From contig NZ_QYUK01000011.1 in NCBI RefSeq assembly GCF_003590945.1, forward strand, positions 2,074,001-2,138,000: DNA of 64,000 nt. The letters are read 5' to 3'. This DNA comes from Oleomonas cavernae. Lineage in GTDB: Bacteria > Pseudomonadota > Alphaproteobacteria > Zavarziniales > Zavarziniaceae. Within the stretch, counting starts at the first letter, position 1. The number at the start of each line of letters is the position of its first letter. Positions 1-12,102 of this stretch are shown one piece after another. A program made the position numbers and the translations under genes. The notes under the pieces are model-generated. The model was not told where the DNA came from, made no database searches, and saw nothing but the letters and a program-made list of their open reading frames with translations.

Positions 1-263
1 GGCCGGGACGATGGCCCGCCCAGCGGCAACTGTCCAGTGCTTTGCGGCAGTGCAATATTTTTGAGACTGGCGGAGTCCGAAGAGGAATTCCCCCGGCACC
101 GAAGCACCGAGGGTAATCTTCGAGTGGTAAACCACGGCCATCTCTTCGAAACAGATCCTGCGTAGGTACGTCCGTCAGGGCAACGACAGTCCGGTTTGTT
201 GCAATTTGCGCCCGAACCGGCTATTTGATGCGTGATGATTGATGCGCAGGCGGAGCTTCCATT

Positions 264-491
264 GTGCGGACGACCCTCGCCATAGACGATGATGTGCTGA
301 TCGCCGCCAAAGCAATCGCCCGGCAGCAGCACAAGAGCATCGGCGAAGTCGTGTCCGATCTGGCGCGCCGTGCGCTCCATCGGCCCCAGGCGCCGGCCGT
401 CCGCAATGGCATTCCCCTTCTGCCGGTGCGCGACACTCAAGCGGTCGTCACACTCGATATCGTCAATACGCTGCGTGACGAATTGCCGTGA
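264..491 (+). CDS. vapB: VapB-type antitoxin
   Basis: Predicted antitoxin of a type II toxin-antitoxin pair; 75 residues. The N-terminus (TLAIDDDVLIAAKAIARQ) has the strand-helix-helix pattern of a CopG/ribbon-helix-helix DNA-binding domain, which would bind its own operator. The C-terminal half, Pro-rich then acidic, would wrap the toxin. The start is GTG at 264 with a GGAG-like ribosome site about 8 bases upstream. The last four bases (GTGA) overlap the start of the PIN-domain gene, the usual translational coupling of vapBC. The family call rests on the pattern plus the partner gene rather than on a strong signature. Confidence 0.82.
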   Translation: MRTTLAIDDDVLIAAKAIARQQHKSIGEVVSDLARRALHRPQAPAVRNGIPLLPVRDTQAVVTLDIVNTLRDELP

Positions 492-925
492 CGTTTCTGC
501 TGGACGTCAATGTCCTCATCGCCTTGATCGATCCGAGCCATGTCGGCCATGATGCGGCACATCGCTGGTTCGAGAAGGAAGGGCGGGCTTCCTGGGCGAC
601 CTGCCCGCTGACCGAGAACGGCGTCATCCGCATCGCCGGTCACCCCAAATACCCCAATTCGCCCGGTTCTCCCGCGGCAGTCGCCGCCATCGTCGCCCAG
701 CTCCGAACGCTGCCCGGCCACGTCTTCTGGCCCGACGACATCAGCCTGGTCGCGGACGATCACGTGGACGCCACCCAGGTGCTGACGTCGGCGCAGGTCA
801 CCGACAGCTATCTGCTGGCCCTCACCGTTGCCCATGGCGGCCGCCTCGCGACGCTCGATCGCCGCTTGTCGGTGAAGGCGGTGAAGGGCGGGCAGGCCGC
901 GCTCCAGGTGATCGCCGACGCCTGA
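488..925 (+). CDS. vapC: VapC-type PIN-domain ribonuclease toxin
   Basis: Predicted ribonuclease toxin of the VapBC pair; 145 residues, a normal length for a single PIN domain. The four acidic metal-binding positions are visible: D6 in LLDVNVLIAL, E43 in the TENG motif, D106 in VTDSYLLAL and D124 in ATLDRR. This supports an intact Mg/Mn-dependent active site. It starts with GTG inside the antitoxin stop codon (GTGA overlap). The pair sits alone downstream of rpoD on the opposite strand, so it is an accessory insertion next to a housekeeping operon. VapC enzymes typically cut initiator tRNA or the rRNA sarcin-ricin loop; the target here is unknown. Confidence 0.9.
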   Translation: MTFLLDVNVLIALIDPSHVGHDAAHRWFEKEGRASWATCPLTENGVIRIAGHPKYPNSPGSPAAVAAIVAQLRTLPGHVFWPDDISLVADDHVDATQVLTSAQVTDSYLLALTVAHGGRLATLDRRLSVKAVKGGQAALQVIADA

Positions 926-949
926 CCGGAGAACCGGCCCCATATAGAG

Positions 950-976
950 ACGGCCGCCGGGGTTGCCGGCGGCCGT
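950..976. terminator. Bidirectional hairpin between vapC and rpoD
   Basis: Perfect 11-bp inverted repeat ACGGCCGCCGG / CCGGCGGCCGT with a 5-base loop, lying between the convergent ends of vapC (925) and rpoD (1001). Read on the minus strand it is followed by TCTCTATAT, a weak pyrimidine tail. It probably serves as terminator for rpoD and perhaps for vapC. Confidence 0.7.
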
Positions 977-1000
977 CATCAATTCAGCGATGGTGCGAAC

Positions 1001-2971
<1,971 letters not shown>

Positions 2972-3041
2972 GCCGTTAGCCCCTTAGGCCGGCGCCGCTA
3001 GATCGCAGCCGCCGCCTGAACAAGATTTCACCTCGGCGTGC

Positions 3042-4922
3042 CTACGCCGAAAACCCGCCCTCGGCCCCGGCGGAGGTCACCTGGGCTTCGATGCGGGTCA
3101 ATTCATCCCTGATCGCCTGGATCCGCTGTATTCCAGCATCCGTGGGCGAAGCTTCGTAACTTGCCTTCGCTTCGTTCAGCTCCGCTCTCAGTGCTGTTTG
3201 CCTGCGGTGAGAGGCCAAAACGTGCCGCCAGCCTTCCTCGACAAGATCAAGCGCAGCTTCGGTCCTTGTGAATTCGACCGTGCGCAGAAATGAATCCTGT
3301 TCGAGTGAGGCGACCGTGTCGGCCATGCCCACAGCGCCTAAGTGGCCTTTGACTGCCTCGCTGTCAAGGTCCGCGCCGCCAACCGGCATTCGTAGAAGCT
3401 CGCCCCGGAGCCTGTCAAGCAGGGGCGAGGTGAGGTGCAGGTCCATCACCTCATGCTCCACATGGTTGAGCAACCTCGGATGGCGGAGGAGGGTCAGCAC
3501 CAGCAGCCCTTCCACCCGCGCCACCCCCATATCCTGCCCGCGCGCCATCTGATTCGCACGCAATGCCTGCGTCGCCCCCAGCGGCGCGTCATGCCATGGC
3601 CGACGCTCGCCGGGGCGGCCGGGGCCGCGGTTTTGCTGGCGTTGCCGGGCCGGCCGGACCGGCTGCATCAGGGCGCGCAGGCGGGCGCGCAGATCGTCCC
3701 GGTAATAGGCCTGAACCCGGGTATCGGTGATGTCGCGGCTCAATTGGCCGATGCGCGCCTCGAAGGCGGCGCGCCGCTCAGGCGTCGCGAAATCCGCGGC
3801 GGCGAGTTCGCGCGACCACAGGTATTCGATCAGCGGCACGGCCCCTTCCAGCAGCGCCCGCATGGCTGCCGTGCCGTCGCGGCGGATCAACTCGTCAGGG
3901 TCGAGCTTGTCGGGCAGGGTCAGGAAGCGCAGGGAATGGCCGGGTTTGAGAATCGCCAGGGCCCGGTCCAGCGCCCGGCTGGCCGCCCGCTGGCCGGCGG
4001 CATCGCCGTCGAAGCACAGGGTCGGCTCGGGCGCCACCCGCCACAGCGCCTCGATCTGCGGCTCGGTCAGCGCGGTGCCCAGGGGCGCCACGGCTTCGGG
4101 GATGCCCGCCTGGTCCAGCGCGATGACATCCATATAGCCTTCGCACACCACGACACGGCCGGCCTTATAGGCGGGGTCGCGGGCATGGTGGAGGTTGAAC
4201 AGGGTTTCGCCCTTCTTGAACAGGGCGGTCTCGGGCGAGTTCAGGTACTTGGGCTCGGCATCTCCCATGGTGCGGGCGCCGAAGGCAATGACCCGGCCGC
4301 GCGGGTCCATGATCGGGAAGGTCACCCGGTCGCGGAAATAATCGTAGGTGGCCCGGCCGTCGTCCGGGCGGCGGACCAGGCCGGCCTCGACCAGCATCTC
4401 GTCCTTGATGCCGCGGGCGATCAGCGCGTCCTTCAATTGCGTGTTGGCAGCAGGGGCGAATCCCAGCCGGAATTTCTTAATGGTGGCGGCGCTCAAGCCC
4501 CGGCGGGCGAAATAGTCGCGAGCCGCCTGCCCGGCCCCGGTCTTCAACTGCGCCTCGTACCAGGTGCAAGCCGCTTCCAGCACCTCGTGCAGGGTCTGGC
4601 GCTTTTCCGCCTGGGCCTTGGCTTCCGGGTTGGCGGCGGGCAATTGCACCCCGGCCTCGCCCGCCAGCTTCTCCAGCGCTTCGCGGAAGCTCAGGTTCTC
4701 GGTCTTCTGGACGAAGCTGAAGACATCGCCCTTCTCGCCGCAGCCGAAGCAATAATAGGCGCCCCGGTCGTCCATGACATGGAAGGAGGGTGATTTCTCG
4801 CTGTGGAACGGGCACAGCGCCATGAAATCGCCCCGCCCCTTGCGCGTGATCTTGGTCCGCCGGCCGACGATGGTCGACAGCAGCAGGCGATTCTTGATCT
4901 CGTTGGTGACGTCGTCGGACAT
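3042..4922 (-). CDS. dnaG: DNA primase DnaG
   Basis: Synthesises RNA primers for lagging-strand and initiation replication together with the DnaB helicase. Taking ATG at 4922 gives 626 residues. The reading frame stays open to 5003, but the added residues are Pro/Arg-rich and unlike DnaG. The N-terminal CHC2 zinc-binding domain has C37, H40, C58 and C61 (CPFH and YYCFGCG). The TOPRIM catalytic core shows the Glu of VVVCEGYMDVIALDQAG and the DGD-type acidic motif in CFDGDAAGQRAA. The C-terminal helicase-interaction domain is less conserved. It is probably co-transcribed with rpoD downstream. Confidence 0.98.
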   Translation of the reverse strand: MSDDVTNEIKNRLLLSTIVGRRTKITRKGRGDFMALCPFHSEKSPSFHVMDDRGAYYCFGCGEKGDVFSFVQKTENLSFREALEKLAGEAGVQLPAANPEAKAQAEKRQTLHEVLEAACTWYEAQLKTGAGQAARDYFARRGLSAATIKKFRLGFAPAANTQLKDALIARGIKDEMLVEAGLVRRPDDGRATYDYFRDRVTFPIMDPRGRVIAFGARTMGDAEPKYLNSPETALFKKGETLFNLHHARDPAYKAGRVVVCEGYMDVIALDQAGIPEAVAPLGTALTEPQIEALWRVAPEPTLCFDGDAAGQRAASRALDRALAILKPGHSLRFLTLPDKLDPDELIRRDGTAAMRALLEGAVPLIEYLWSRELAAADFATPERRAAFEARIGQLSRDITDTRVQAYYRDDLRARLRALMQPVRPARQRQQNRGPGRPGERRPWHDAPLGATQALRANQMARGQDMGVARVEGLLVLTLLRHPRLLNHVEHEVMDLHLTSPLLDRLRGELLRMPVGGADLDSEAVKGHLGAVGMADTVASLEQDSFLRTVEFTRTEAALDLVEEGWRHVLASHRRQTALRAELNEAKASYEASPTDAGIQRIQAIRDELTRIEAQVTSAGAEGGFSA

Positions 4923-5006
4923 CGGCGCCCCGGCTCGCACCCCCGGCGGCGGCCGGGGCAAAGGCGAGGGATAATGATGCCCCGCCATTGGCCCTGCAAG
5001 CACGCG

Positions 5007-5567
5007 CTAACTGTTGGGGCTGGCGACCAGGTCGATGGTGATCTGGATCTGCTGGCCGACCCATTCCGCCTTGGGATCGGACTTTGCCCCCAGGTTGAAG
5101 GCCAGGCGGTCCAGCGGGAATGTCGCGGTCGCCTTCACCGGTGCCTTGTCCAGCCCGCTGAGGGTGAAGGGAAAGCTGATCTCGCGAGTCACGTCGCGAA
5201 TCGTCAGTTGCCCGGTCGCCGTGTAGCTGCCGTCGGCATTGGCCGCGATCGCGGTCGAGGTGAAGGTCGCGGCCGGGAAGCGGGCGACATCGAACCAGTC
5301 CGCCTGCGGCAGCGTCCCGTCATACATGGCATTGCCGGTGGTGGCGCTGGCGGGATCGAAGCTGACCTTCAGCCGGCTGGGGGCAAGGCTGGCCGGATCG
5401 AAGTCGATTTCGGCCTGCCAGGCACCGAACTTGCCGGTAAACGGCCCGCTCGCATGGGTGCCGGCGAAAGCCACCGTGCTGGCGCTGTAGTCGACGCTGT
5501 AGGTCTTGGCCAAGGCCGGGGCGGCGACGGCCAGGGCCAGCAGCAGGCCGGCCAGATACTGTTTCAT
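5007..5567 (-). CDS. YceI family periplasmic protein (distal copy)
   Basis: YceI-like lipocalin-fold protein of the periplasm. Family members bind isoprenoid or quinone-like lipids, but the biological role is poorly defined. The start at 5567 follows an AAGGGA ribosome site and begins a clear signal peptide (MKQYLAGLLLALAVAAPALA). The mature part has YceI features: an SASTVAFAGTHASGPFTGKF segment, then repeated beta strands ending in a YDGTLPQADWFDVARFP-type segment. The start overlaps the cytochrome b561 stop by four bases (ATGA), so it is the last gene of a yceI-cytochrome b561-yceI operon. Confidence 0.9.
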   Translation of the reverse strand: MKQYLAGLLLALAVAAPALAKTYSVDYSASTVAFAGTHASGPFTGKFGAWQAEIDFDPASLAPSRLKVSFDPASATTGNAMYDGTLPQADWFDVARFPAATFTSTAIAANADGSYTATGQLTIRDVTREISFPFTLSGLDKAPVKATATFPLDRLAFNLGAKSDPKAEWVGQQIQITIDLVASPNS

Positions 5568-6133
5568 CGTGTGGTCCCTTTCCCGGTCCACCAGATCCGG
5601 GCCATGAAGTTTTCACGCTCGACAATGAAATGCTTGATCACGGCGCCGATGTGGCCGGCGATCGCCAGGGCGAACAGCAGCGCCAGCCAGAAATGGGCGG
5701 TCTTGGCACCGTCGCTGACCGCCTCGTCACCGGCGAGGCCCGGAATATGGGGCCATTCGAACCAGCCGAAGACGATGGTCGGCAGGCCATAGACCGAGGC
5801 CGAAACCATGACCCAGCCGCTGACCGGCAGGGCGATCATGCACAGGTACAACAGCCAGTGCCCGCCCTTGGCCGCCAGCCGCTGCAATCCTTGCAGACTG
5901 GGCGGCAGCACCGGCGGCCGGTTGAACAGGCGCCAGCCAAGGCGCAGGGCGAAGGTCAGCAGCAACAGCACGCCCAGCGACTTGTGCCACTGGAACATCC
6001 TGAATTTCAGGGCCTGGGACAGGTCGCCGTAAGCCATGGCGAAACCGCTGCCCAGCATCAGGAAGAAGGCGATCGCCATCACCCAGTGCAGGGTGATGGC
6101 GACGCTGGTATAGCGGTCGGACGCATCGGTCAT
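5564..6133 (-). CDS. Cytochrome b561 family protein
   Basis: Di-haem b-type membrane cytochrome of the prokaryotic b561 (YodB/CybB) family, thought to pass electrons from the quinol pool to a periplasmic acceptor. About 189 residues from ATG 6133, with four hydrophobic helices. Candidate haem-ligand histidines lie in ITLHWVMAIAFF (helix 1), FQWHKSLGVLLLL (helix 2), GGHWLLYLCMIALP (helix 3) and AGHIGAVIKHFIV (helix 4). It starts 7 bases after the upstream yceI stop and overlaps the next yceI by four bases. The YceI/b561 pairing is recurrent in proteobacteria and suggests that YceI handles a quinone-like lipid used by the cytochrome. Confidence 0.93.
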   Translation of the reverse strand: MTDASDRYTSVAITLHWVMAIAFFLMLGSGFAMAYGDLSQALKFRMFQWHKSLGVLLLLTFALRLGWRLFNRPPVLPPSLQGLQRLAAKGGHWLLYLCMIALPVSGWVMVSASVYGLPTIVFGWFEWPHIPGLAGDEAVSDGAKTAHFWLALLFALAIAGHIGAVIKHFIVERENFMARIWWTGKGTTR

Positions 6134-6140
6134 GGCAGCG

Positions 6141-6764
6141 TCAGTTCGCCTTGGGGAATTCGGCCTCGATGGCGAAGCTGACCTCATCGCCCAGCGCCGG
6201 GAGGAAGGTCGTGAGACCCCAGTCCGAACGCTTCAGGCTGCCGGTCGCGGAAAAGCCCATGATGGGCTGGCCCGACACCGGGTGCTTGGCATAGCCGCCG
6301 TTGAAGGTGACATCGAGGACGACCGGCTTGGTCACGCCCAGCATGGTCAGGTCGCCATGCATCTTGCCGGTGGTCGCGCCGGTCAACTCCAGCCTGGTCG
6401 AAACGAAGCCGATGGTCGGGAACTTCCCGTCGTTCAGCCACTTTTCCTCGCCCGACAGTTCCTTGTTGAAGTCGAGCTTTTCCGGGTTGGGGAAGTCGGT
6501 CTCCAGCGAGGGCACCTTGATCTTGGCGGTGACCTTGCTCTTGGTCACGTCCTTGGGATCGAACTCGATCGCGGCGTCGAAGCTCTTGAAGCGGGCGGCA
6601 TAGTTCGACAGGCCGAAATGGTTGATCTTGAAGATCAGACTGGCGTGGGTCGGGTCCACCTTGTAGGTGCCGGCGGGCATGGCGGCCGGCGGGGTCATGT
6701 CCTGGGCGACAGCGGTCAGCGGCGCGAGAAACAGCGCGGCGGCGAGGAAAGCGGCTTTCTTCAT
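6141..6764 (-). CDS. YceI family periplasmic protein (proximal copy)
   Basis: First gene of the YceI/b561/YceI operon; 207 residues. It has a signal peptide (MKKAAFLAAALFLAPLTAVAQ) followed by a typical YceI start, GTYKVDPTHASLIFKINHFG. Further family segments are ARFKSFDAAIEFDPKDVTKS and the ITGATTGKMHGDLTMLGVTKP-like strand around residues 128-150. It is clearly diverged from the second copy at 5007-5567, so this is an old duplication rather than a recent one. The two copies may bind different lipids or act at different steps with the same cytochrome. Confidence 0.93.
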   Translation of the reverse strand: MKKAAFLAAALFLAPLTAVAQDMTPPAAMPAGTYKVDPTHASLIFKINHFGLSNYAARFKSFDAAIEFDPKDVTKSKVTAKIKVPSLETDFPNPEKLDFNKELSGEEKWLNDGKFPTIGFVSTRLELTGATTGKMHGDLTMLGVTKPVVLDVTFNGGYAKHPVSGQPIMGFSATGSLKRSDWGLTTFLPALGDEVSFAIEAEFPKAN

Positions 6765-6814
6765 GAACAGGTCCTTGGAAGAAGGTCTACGGACGCCGTG
6801 TCCGTTTCGGGCCT

Positions 6815-6830
6815 ATTAACGTTGGTTAAT
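6815..6830. promoter_or_regulatory. Palindrome upstream of the yceI operon (candidate operator)
   Basis: ATTAAC-GTTG-GTTAAT, perfect 6-bp arms in an AT-rich patch of the 165-base gap upstream of the yceI operon start (6764). Its position about 50 bases before the gene and its symmetry suit a dimeric repressor or activator site. The regulator is unknown. Confidence 0.4.
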
Positions 6831-6929
6831 CGGTGTTCCGAAAAAACCCTGACCTTCGTAAAGGGACTGTTTCTCCGTGGGAAAGAGTGATCCCGGCGCG
6901 TGCGCCGAGATCTCGTCAAACGATGGTAA

Positions 6930-7385
6930 TCAGCTAAGGGCGGCCTTCACCCAGGGGCTGGCCTTGCCGAAGTCCATCACGCCGCCGTGACGCTCGCGCA
7001 GGGCGGCCATCACCCGGCCCATGTCCTTCATGCCCGCGGCGCCCAATTCGGCCACCACCGCGGCGATCGCGGCCTTCGCCTCGTCCTCGCCCATCTGCTG
7101 CGGCAGGAAGCTTTCGATGATGGCGATTTCGGCCCGTTCCTTGTCGGCCAGGTCGATGCGGTTGCCCTTCTCGTAGGCCTCGATCGAATCGCGGCGCTGC
7201 TTCACCAGCTTCTGCAGCACGGTCACGATTTCCGCCTCGCCCACGCCGCCGTCGGGGCCATCGGTGCGGGCCGCGATGTCGCGGTCCTTGATCGCCGCCA
7301 GGGTCATGCGGATGGTGGTCACGCGGGCCATGTCCTTGGCGCGCATGGCGTCCTTCAGGGCCTCGCTCAATTTCTCACGCAGCAT
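6930..7385 (-). CDS. GatB/YqeY domain protein
   Basis: Stand-alone YqeY-type protein, related to the C-terminal tRNA-binding domain of the amidotransferase subunit GatB. The physiological role is unproven, although a part in tRNA-dependent amidation has been proposed. 151 residues from ATG 7385, chosen because GGAGGT lies 7 bases upstream; the frame runs open to 7451 without family similarity. Typical segments are MLREKLSEALKDAMRAKD, RVTTIRMTLAAIKDRDI, ESFLPQQMGEDEAKAAI and GMKDMGRVMAALRERHGG. It is divergent from carA across a 168-base gap. Confidence 0.95.
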   Translation of the reverse strand: MLREKLSEALKDAMRAKDMARVTTIRMTLAAIKDRDIAARTDGPDGGVGEAEIVTVLQKLVKQRRDSIEAYEKGNRIDLADKERAEIAIIESFLPQQMGEDEAKAAIAAVVAELGAAGMKDMGRVMAALRERHGGVMDFGKASPWVKAALS

Positions 7386-7479
7386 TGTCTCTACCTCCGG
7401 GCCGCGCACATTAGCGCACCTGCCATGCACTGACCATAAGCCGTTGAGCAAAATGGGGATTTCAAATCGGCCCCATGGC

Positions 7480-7508
7480 TTGACGGGAAACTGTCACAGC
7501 TTTATGGT
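7480..7508 (+). promoter_or_regulatory. Predicted sigma-70 promoter of carAB
   Basis: TTGACG (7480-7485), a 17-base spacer and TATGGT (7503-7508) form a good match to the RpoD consensus. The predicted transcript start near 7515 gives a leader of about 40 bases before carA ATG 7554. No attenuator hairpin is evident in this short leader. Confidence 0.6.
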
Positions 7509-7553
7509 CCGCCCGGTTTGACCGGCAGGTATCCCCTGCCGCGGAGTTCCCCG

Positions 7554-8780
7554 ATGCCCACGACGCCAGACACGATGCCCCCGCACCACGCGCGGGGCGG
7601 CATTCCTGACGACGCGCGCCTGGATGCCGTGACGGCGTTCGGCGGCAAGGCCACCGGAGTCATCGTGCTCGCCGACGGCACCACCCTTTGGGGTCAGGGC
7701 CTGGGCGCCACCGGCGACGCGGTCGGCGAGGTTTGCTTCAACACCTCCATGACCGGCTACCAGGAGATCCTCACCGATCCGTCCTATGCCGGCCAGATCA
7801 TCACCTTCACCTTCCCCCATGTGGGCAATGTCGGCACGAATTTCGAGGATCTCGAATCGACCGGCAACGCCGCCCGCGGCCTGATCCTGCGCAGCGCCAT
7901 CACCGAGCCGTCGAGCTGGCGCGCCGCCAGCCATCTGGACGCCTGGCTGACGCGGCGCGGCTTGGTCGGCATCGCCGGCATCGACACGCGCCGCCTGACC
8001 CGCCTGATCCGCGCCCAGGGTGCCCCCAACGGCATCGTCGCCCACGCCCCCGACGGCAAGTTCGACCTGGAGGCGCTGAAGGCCAAGGCCGCCGCCTTCC
8101 CCGGCCTCGAAGGCCTCGACCTCGCCAAGGAAGTGTTCTGCCGCCAGTCCTATAGCTGGGACGAGAGCCTGTGGTCGCTGGGCAAGGGCTATGGCCGCCA
8201 GACCGCGCCGCAGTTCCACATCGTCGCCGTCGACTATGGCGTCAAACGTAACATCCTGCGTTGCCTGGCCGCGGCCGGCGCCAGGGTGACGGTGGTCCCC
8301 GGCGACATGCCGGCCGACGACATCCTGCGGCTGAAGCCCGACGGCGTGTTCCTGTCGAATGGCCCGGGCGATCCGGCCGCGACCGGCACCTATGCGGTGC
8401 CGACCATCCGCGCCCTGATCGACACCGGCAAGCCGGTGTTCGGCATCTGCCTGGGCCACCAGATGCTGGCGCTGGCCTTAGGCGCCAAGACGAAGAAGAT
8501 GCACCAGGGCCATCGCGGGGCGAACCACCCGGTGAAGGACCTGACCACCGGCAAGGTCGAGATCACCAGCCAGAACCACGGCTTCGTGGTGATGCCCGAA
8601 ACCCTGCCCAACAATGCCGAGGAGACTCACGTCTCGCTCTTCGACGGCACCAACGAGGGCCTGCGCATGCTGGACCGGCCGGTGTTCTCGGTGCAGTACC
8701 ACCCGGAAGCCTCGCCCGGCCCCGAAGACAGCCACTATCTGTTTGACCGCTTCATCGACCTTGTGAAGGCCCATGCCTAA
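7554..8780 (+). CDS. carA: Carbamoyl-phosphate synthase small (glutaminase) subunit
   Basis: Hydrolyses glutamine and channels ammonia to CarB for carbamoyl phosphate, feeding arginine and pyrimidine synthesis. 408 residues from ATG 7554, preceded by GGAG; a TTG at 7518 is in frame but lacks a ribosome site. The N-terminal CPSase small-chain domain ([20 protein letters not shown]) is followed by a class I amidotransferase domain. That domain has the nucleophile Cys in [11 protein letters not shown] and the His/Glu pair in [10 protein letters not shown]. The last 8 bases overlap carB, consistent with coupled translation. Confidence 0.99.
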   Translation: MPTTPDTMPPHHARGGIPDDARLDAVTAFGGKATGVIVLADGTTLWGQGLGATGDAVGEVCFNTSMTGYQEILTDPSYAGQIITFTFPHVGNVGTNFEDLESTGNAARGLILRSAITEPSSWRAASHLDAWLTRRGLVGIAGIDTRRLTRLIRAQGAPNGIVAHAPDGKFDLEALKAKAAAFPGLEGLDLAKEVFCRQSYSWDESLWSLGKGYGRQTAPQFHIVAVDYGVKRNILRCLAAAGARVTVVPGDMPADDILRLKPDGVFLSNGPGDPAATGTYAVPTIRALIDTGKPVFGICLGHQMLALALGAKTKKMHQGHRGANHPVKDLTTGKVEITSQNHGFVVMPETLPNNAEETHVSLFDGTNEGLRMLDRPVFSVQYHPEASPGPEDSHYLFDRFIDLVKAHA

Positions 8781-11700
8781 ACGCACCGATATCAGCTCGA
8801 TCCTCATCATCGGTGCCGGCCCGATCGTCATCGGTCAGGCCTGTGAATTCGATTATTCCGGCACCCAGGCCTGCAAGGCGCTGAAGGCCGAAGGTTACCG
8901 CGTCGTCCTGGTGAACTCGAACCCGGCGACGATCATGACCGACCCCGGCCAGGCCGACGCCACCTATATCGAGCCGATCACGCCCGAGATCGTCGCCAAG
9001 ATCATCGAGAAGGAACGGCCCGACGCCCTGCTGCCCACCATGGGCGGGCAGACCGCGCTCAATACCGCCATGGCGCTGGCCGATGACGGCACCCTGGCCA
9101 AGTTCAACGTCGAGCTGATCGGCGCCAACCGCGAAGCCATCGAGATGGCCGAGGATCGCCTGCGGTTCCGCGAGGCGATGGACCGGCTGGGCCTGGAATC
9201 GCCGCGTTCGCGCGTTGCCCATTCGCATGCCGAAGCGGCGCAGGCGGTGGCCGAGATCGGCCTGCCCGCGGTCATCCGCCCGTCGTTCACGTTGGGCGGC
9301 ACCGGCGGCGGCATTGCCTATACCCGCGAGGAATTCGACCGCATCGTCACGTCGGGCCTGGACGCCTCGCCCACCACCGAAGTCCTGATCGAGGAATCGG
9401 TCGCCGGCTGGAAGGAATACGAGATGGAGGTCGTCCGCGACAAGGCGGACAACTGCATCATCATCTGTTCCATCGAGAATATCGACCCGATGGGCATCCA
9501 CACGGGCGACTCGATCACGGTGGCGCCGGCGCTGACCCTGACCGACAAAGAATACCAGATCATGCGCAACGCCTCGATCGCGGTCCTGCGCGAGATCGGG
9601 GTCGAGACCGGGGGCTCGAACGTGCAGTTCGCGATCAACCCGGCCGACGGCCGCATGGTCGTGATCGAGATGAACCCGCGCGTCTCGCGCTCGTCCGCCC
9701 TGGCCTCCAAGGCGACCGGCTTCCCGATCGCCAAGATCGCCGCCAAGCTCGCCATCGGCTACACGCTCGACGAGCTGATGAACGATATCACCGGCGTGAC
9801 ACCGGCCTCGTTCGAGCCGACCATCGATTACGTCGTCACCAAGATCCCGCGCTTCACCTTCGAGAAGTTCAAGGGCGCCGAGGCGCTGCTGACCACCGCG
9901 ATGAAATCGGTGGGCGAGGTCATGGCGATCGGCCGGACCTTTGCCGAGTCGGTGCAGAAGGCCCTGCGCAGCATGGAAACCGGCCTGTCGGGCTTCGATC
10001 CGGTCGAGCGGCTGCATGGCGACCGCGACGCGATCGAGGTCGAACTGGGCAAGCCGGTGCCCGACCGCATGGTCGTCGTCGCCGACGGCTTCCGCGTCGG
10101 GATGAGCGTCGAGGAGATCGCCGAGATTACCCGCATGGACCCCTGGTTCCTGCGCGAGATCGAGGCGATCGTGAAGGAAGAGGCCGCGATCGCGGCGGCG
10201 GGCATGCCGGCCTCGGCGCCGGCGTGGCGCCGGATCAAGGCCATGGGCTTCTCCGACAAGCGCATCGCCAAGCTGACCGGCTCGACCGAGAAGGTGGTGC
10301 GCGCCGCGCGTCGCGCCGCCGGCGTGCGCCCGGTGTTCAAGCGCATCGATACCTGCGCCGGCGAATTCGACAGCCGCACGCCCTACATGTATTCGACCTA
10401 CGAGTCGGCCGACATGGGCGCGCCCGAGTGCGAATCCCAGCCGACACAGGCGAAGAAGGTCGTCATCCTGGGCGGCGGCCCCAACCGGATCGGCCAGGGC
10501 ATCGAGTTCGACTATTGCTGCGTCCATGCCTGCTACGCCCTGACCGAGGCGGGCTATGAGACCATCATGGTCAACTGCAACCCCGAGACCGTGTCGACCG
10601 ACTACGACACCTCGGACCGGCTGTATTTCGAGCCGCTGACCGCGGAAGACGTGCTGGAACTGATCGAGACCGAGAAGGCCAACGGCACCCTGCACGGCGT
10701 CATCGTCCAGTTCGGCGGCCAGACGCCGCTGAAGCTATCCCACGCCCTGGAAGAAGCCGGCATCCCGATCCTGGGGACCTCGCCCGACGCCATCGACATG
10801 GCCGAGGACCGCGAGCGGTTCCAGGTCCTGCTGAAGCGCCTGGGCCTCAGGCAGCCGCGCAACGGCATCGCCACCTCGGCCGAACAGGCCCGCGCGGTGG
10901 TCGAGCAGATCGGCTTCCCCGTGGTCATCCGCCCGTCCTATGTCCTGGGCGGCCGGGCCATGGAGATCGTGCGCGATATCGCCGGCCTCAACCGCTACAT
11001 GACCGAGGCGGTGGTGGTCTCGGGCCGCAACCCGGTGCTGATCGACGGCTACCTGAACAAGGCGACCGAGGTCGACGTCGACGCCCTGGCCGACGGCGAG
11101 AGCGTGTTCGTCGCCGGCATAATGGAGCATATCGAGGAGGCCGGCATCCATTCGGGCGACAGCGCCTGTTCGCTGCCGCCCTATTCCCTGAGCGAGGCGA
11201 CCGTCGCCGAGCTGCGCGCGCAGACCGAGAAGATGGCCAAGGCGCTGGGCGTCGTCGGCCTGATGAACGTGCAGTTCGCGATCCAGGGCGAGGAGATCTT
11301 CGTCCTGGAGGTCAACCCGCGCGCCTCGCGCACCGTGCCCTTCGTCGCCAAGGCCGTTGGGATTCCTGTCGCCAAGATTGCCTCGCGCATCATGGCCGGC
11401 GAGTCGCTGGCCAGTTTCGGCCTGGTGCAGCGCAAGCTGGCCCATGTCGCGGTGAAGGAATCGGTCTTCCCCTTCGCCCGCTTCCCCGGCGTCGACATCC
11501 TGCTGGGGCCGGAGATGAAGTCGACGGGCGAGGTCATGGGCCTCGACCGCAATTTCGAACTGGCCTTCGCCAAGTCGCAGCTCGCCTCGGGCACCAGGCT
11601 GCCGCAGTCGGGCAAGGTGTTCATTTCGGTGCGCAACGCCGACAAGGATGCCCTGCTCGAGCCGGCGCGCCAATTGGTCGCAATGGGCTTCGAGATCATC

Positions 11701-12000
11701 GCGACGCGCGGCACCGCCGGCTTCTTCGAGGAGAACGGCGTCCCCAGCACGCGGGTGAACAAGGTGCTGGAAGGCCGGCCGCACATCGTCGATTCGATGA
11801 AAAACGGCGAAATCGCCATGATGATGAACACCACGGAAGGGTCGAAATCGATCGCCGACTCGTTCGAGATCCGCCGCACGGCCCTGACCTTGAAGATTCC
11901 CTACTACACGACCACCGCGGGGGCGAACGCGGTGGTAAAAGCGATCGCGGCCTTGCGCCTCGGTCGGCTTGAAGTAGCCCCGCTGCAATCCTACACTTAG
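8773..12000 (+). CDS. carB: Carbamoyl-phosphate synthase large subunit
   Basis: Forms carbamoyl phosphate from bicarbonate, two ATP and ammonia supplied by CarA. 1075 residues, full length. Two homologous ATP-grasp halves are visible, with Rossmann-like starts [20 protein letters not shown] and [19 protein letters not shown] and matching metal-binding segments ending [16 protein letters not shown] and [16 protein letters not shown]. The C-terminal MGS-like allosteric domain (about 935-1075, [16 protein letters not shown]) is present, so nucleotide or ornithine regulation is expected. Overlaps carA by 8 bases. Confidence 0.99.
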   Translation: MPKRTDISSILIIGAGPIVIGQACEFDYSGTQACKALKAEGYRVVLVNSNPATIMTDPGQADATYIEPITPEIVAKIIEKERPDALLPTMGGQTALNTAMALADDGTLAKFNVELIGANREAIEMAEDRLRFREAMDRLGLESPRSRVAHSHAEAAQAVAEIGLPAVIRPSFTLGGTGGGIAYTREEFDRIVTSGLDASPTTEVLIEESVAGWKEYEMEVVRDKADNCIIICSIENIDPMGIHTGDSITVAPALTLTDKEYQIMRNASIAVLREIGVETGGSNVQFAINPADGRMVVIEMNPRVSRSSALASKATGFPIAKIAAKLAIGYTLDELMNDITGVTPASFEPTIDYVVTKIPRFTFEKFKGAEALLTTAMKSVGEVMAIGRTFAESVQKALRSMETGLSGFDPVERLHGDRDAIEVELGKPVPDRMVVVADGFRVGMSVEEIAEITRMDPWFLREIEAIVKEEAAIAAAGMPASAPAWRRIKAMGFSDKRIAKLTGSTEKVVRAARRAAGVRPVFKRIDTCAGEFDSRTPYMYSTYESADMGAPECESQPTQAKKVVILGGGPNRIGQGIEFDYCCVHACYALTEAGYETIMVNCNPETVSTDYDTSDRLYFEPLTAEDVLELIETEKANGTLHGVIVQFGGQTPLKLSHALEEAGIPILGTSPDAIDMAEDRERFQVLLKRLGLRQPRNGIATSAEQARAVVEQIGFPVVIRPSYVLGGRAMEIVRDIAGLNRYMTEAVVVSGRNPVLIDGYLNKATEVDVDALADGESVFVAGIMEHIEEAGIHSGDSACSLPPYSLSEATVAELRAQTEKMAKALGVVGLMNVQFAIQGEEIFVLEVNPRASRTVPFVAKAVGIPVAKIASRIMAGESLASFGLVQRKLAHVAVKESVFPFARFPGVDILLGPEMKSTGEVMGLDRNFELAFAKSQLASGTRLPQSGKVFISVRNADKDALLEPARQLVAMGFEIIATRGTAGFFEENGVPSTRVNKVLEGRPHIVDSMKNGEIAMMMNTTEGSKSIADSFEIRRTALTLKIPYYTTTAGANAVVKAIAALRLGRLEVAPLQSYT

Positions 12001-12102
12001 TGCCCACCGATGCCCGGCCGGCCTGGAACGGCCGGCGGGGTATCGTGTGGCTCTGGTAGCCCCCCAGTTCCGGGGCTGGCCTTATTTTCGGGTAGAGGGG
12101 CG

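Noticed and set aside
1-141. Minus-strand frame open to the window edge, starting ATG at 141 (MAVVYHSKITLGASV)
   Set aside because: Only 47 codons, codon use no better than chance, and the rest lies outside the window; it could be the start of a real gene but is unsupported.
8752-10695. 647-codon open frame antisense to carB, and a similar one at 25109-26977 antisense to secA
   Set aside because: Same antisense artefact in high-GC coding DNA; the sense genes are unmistakable.
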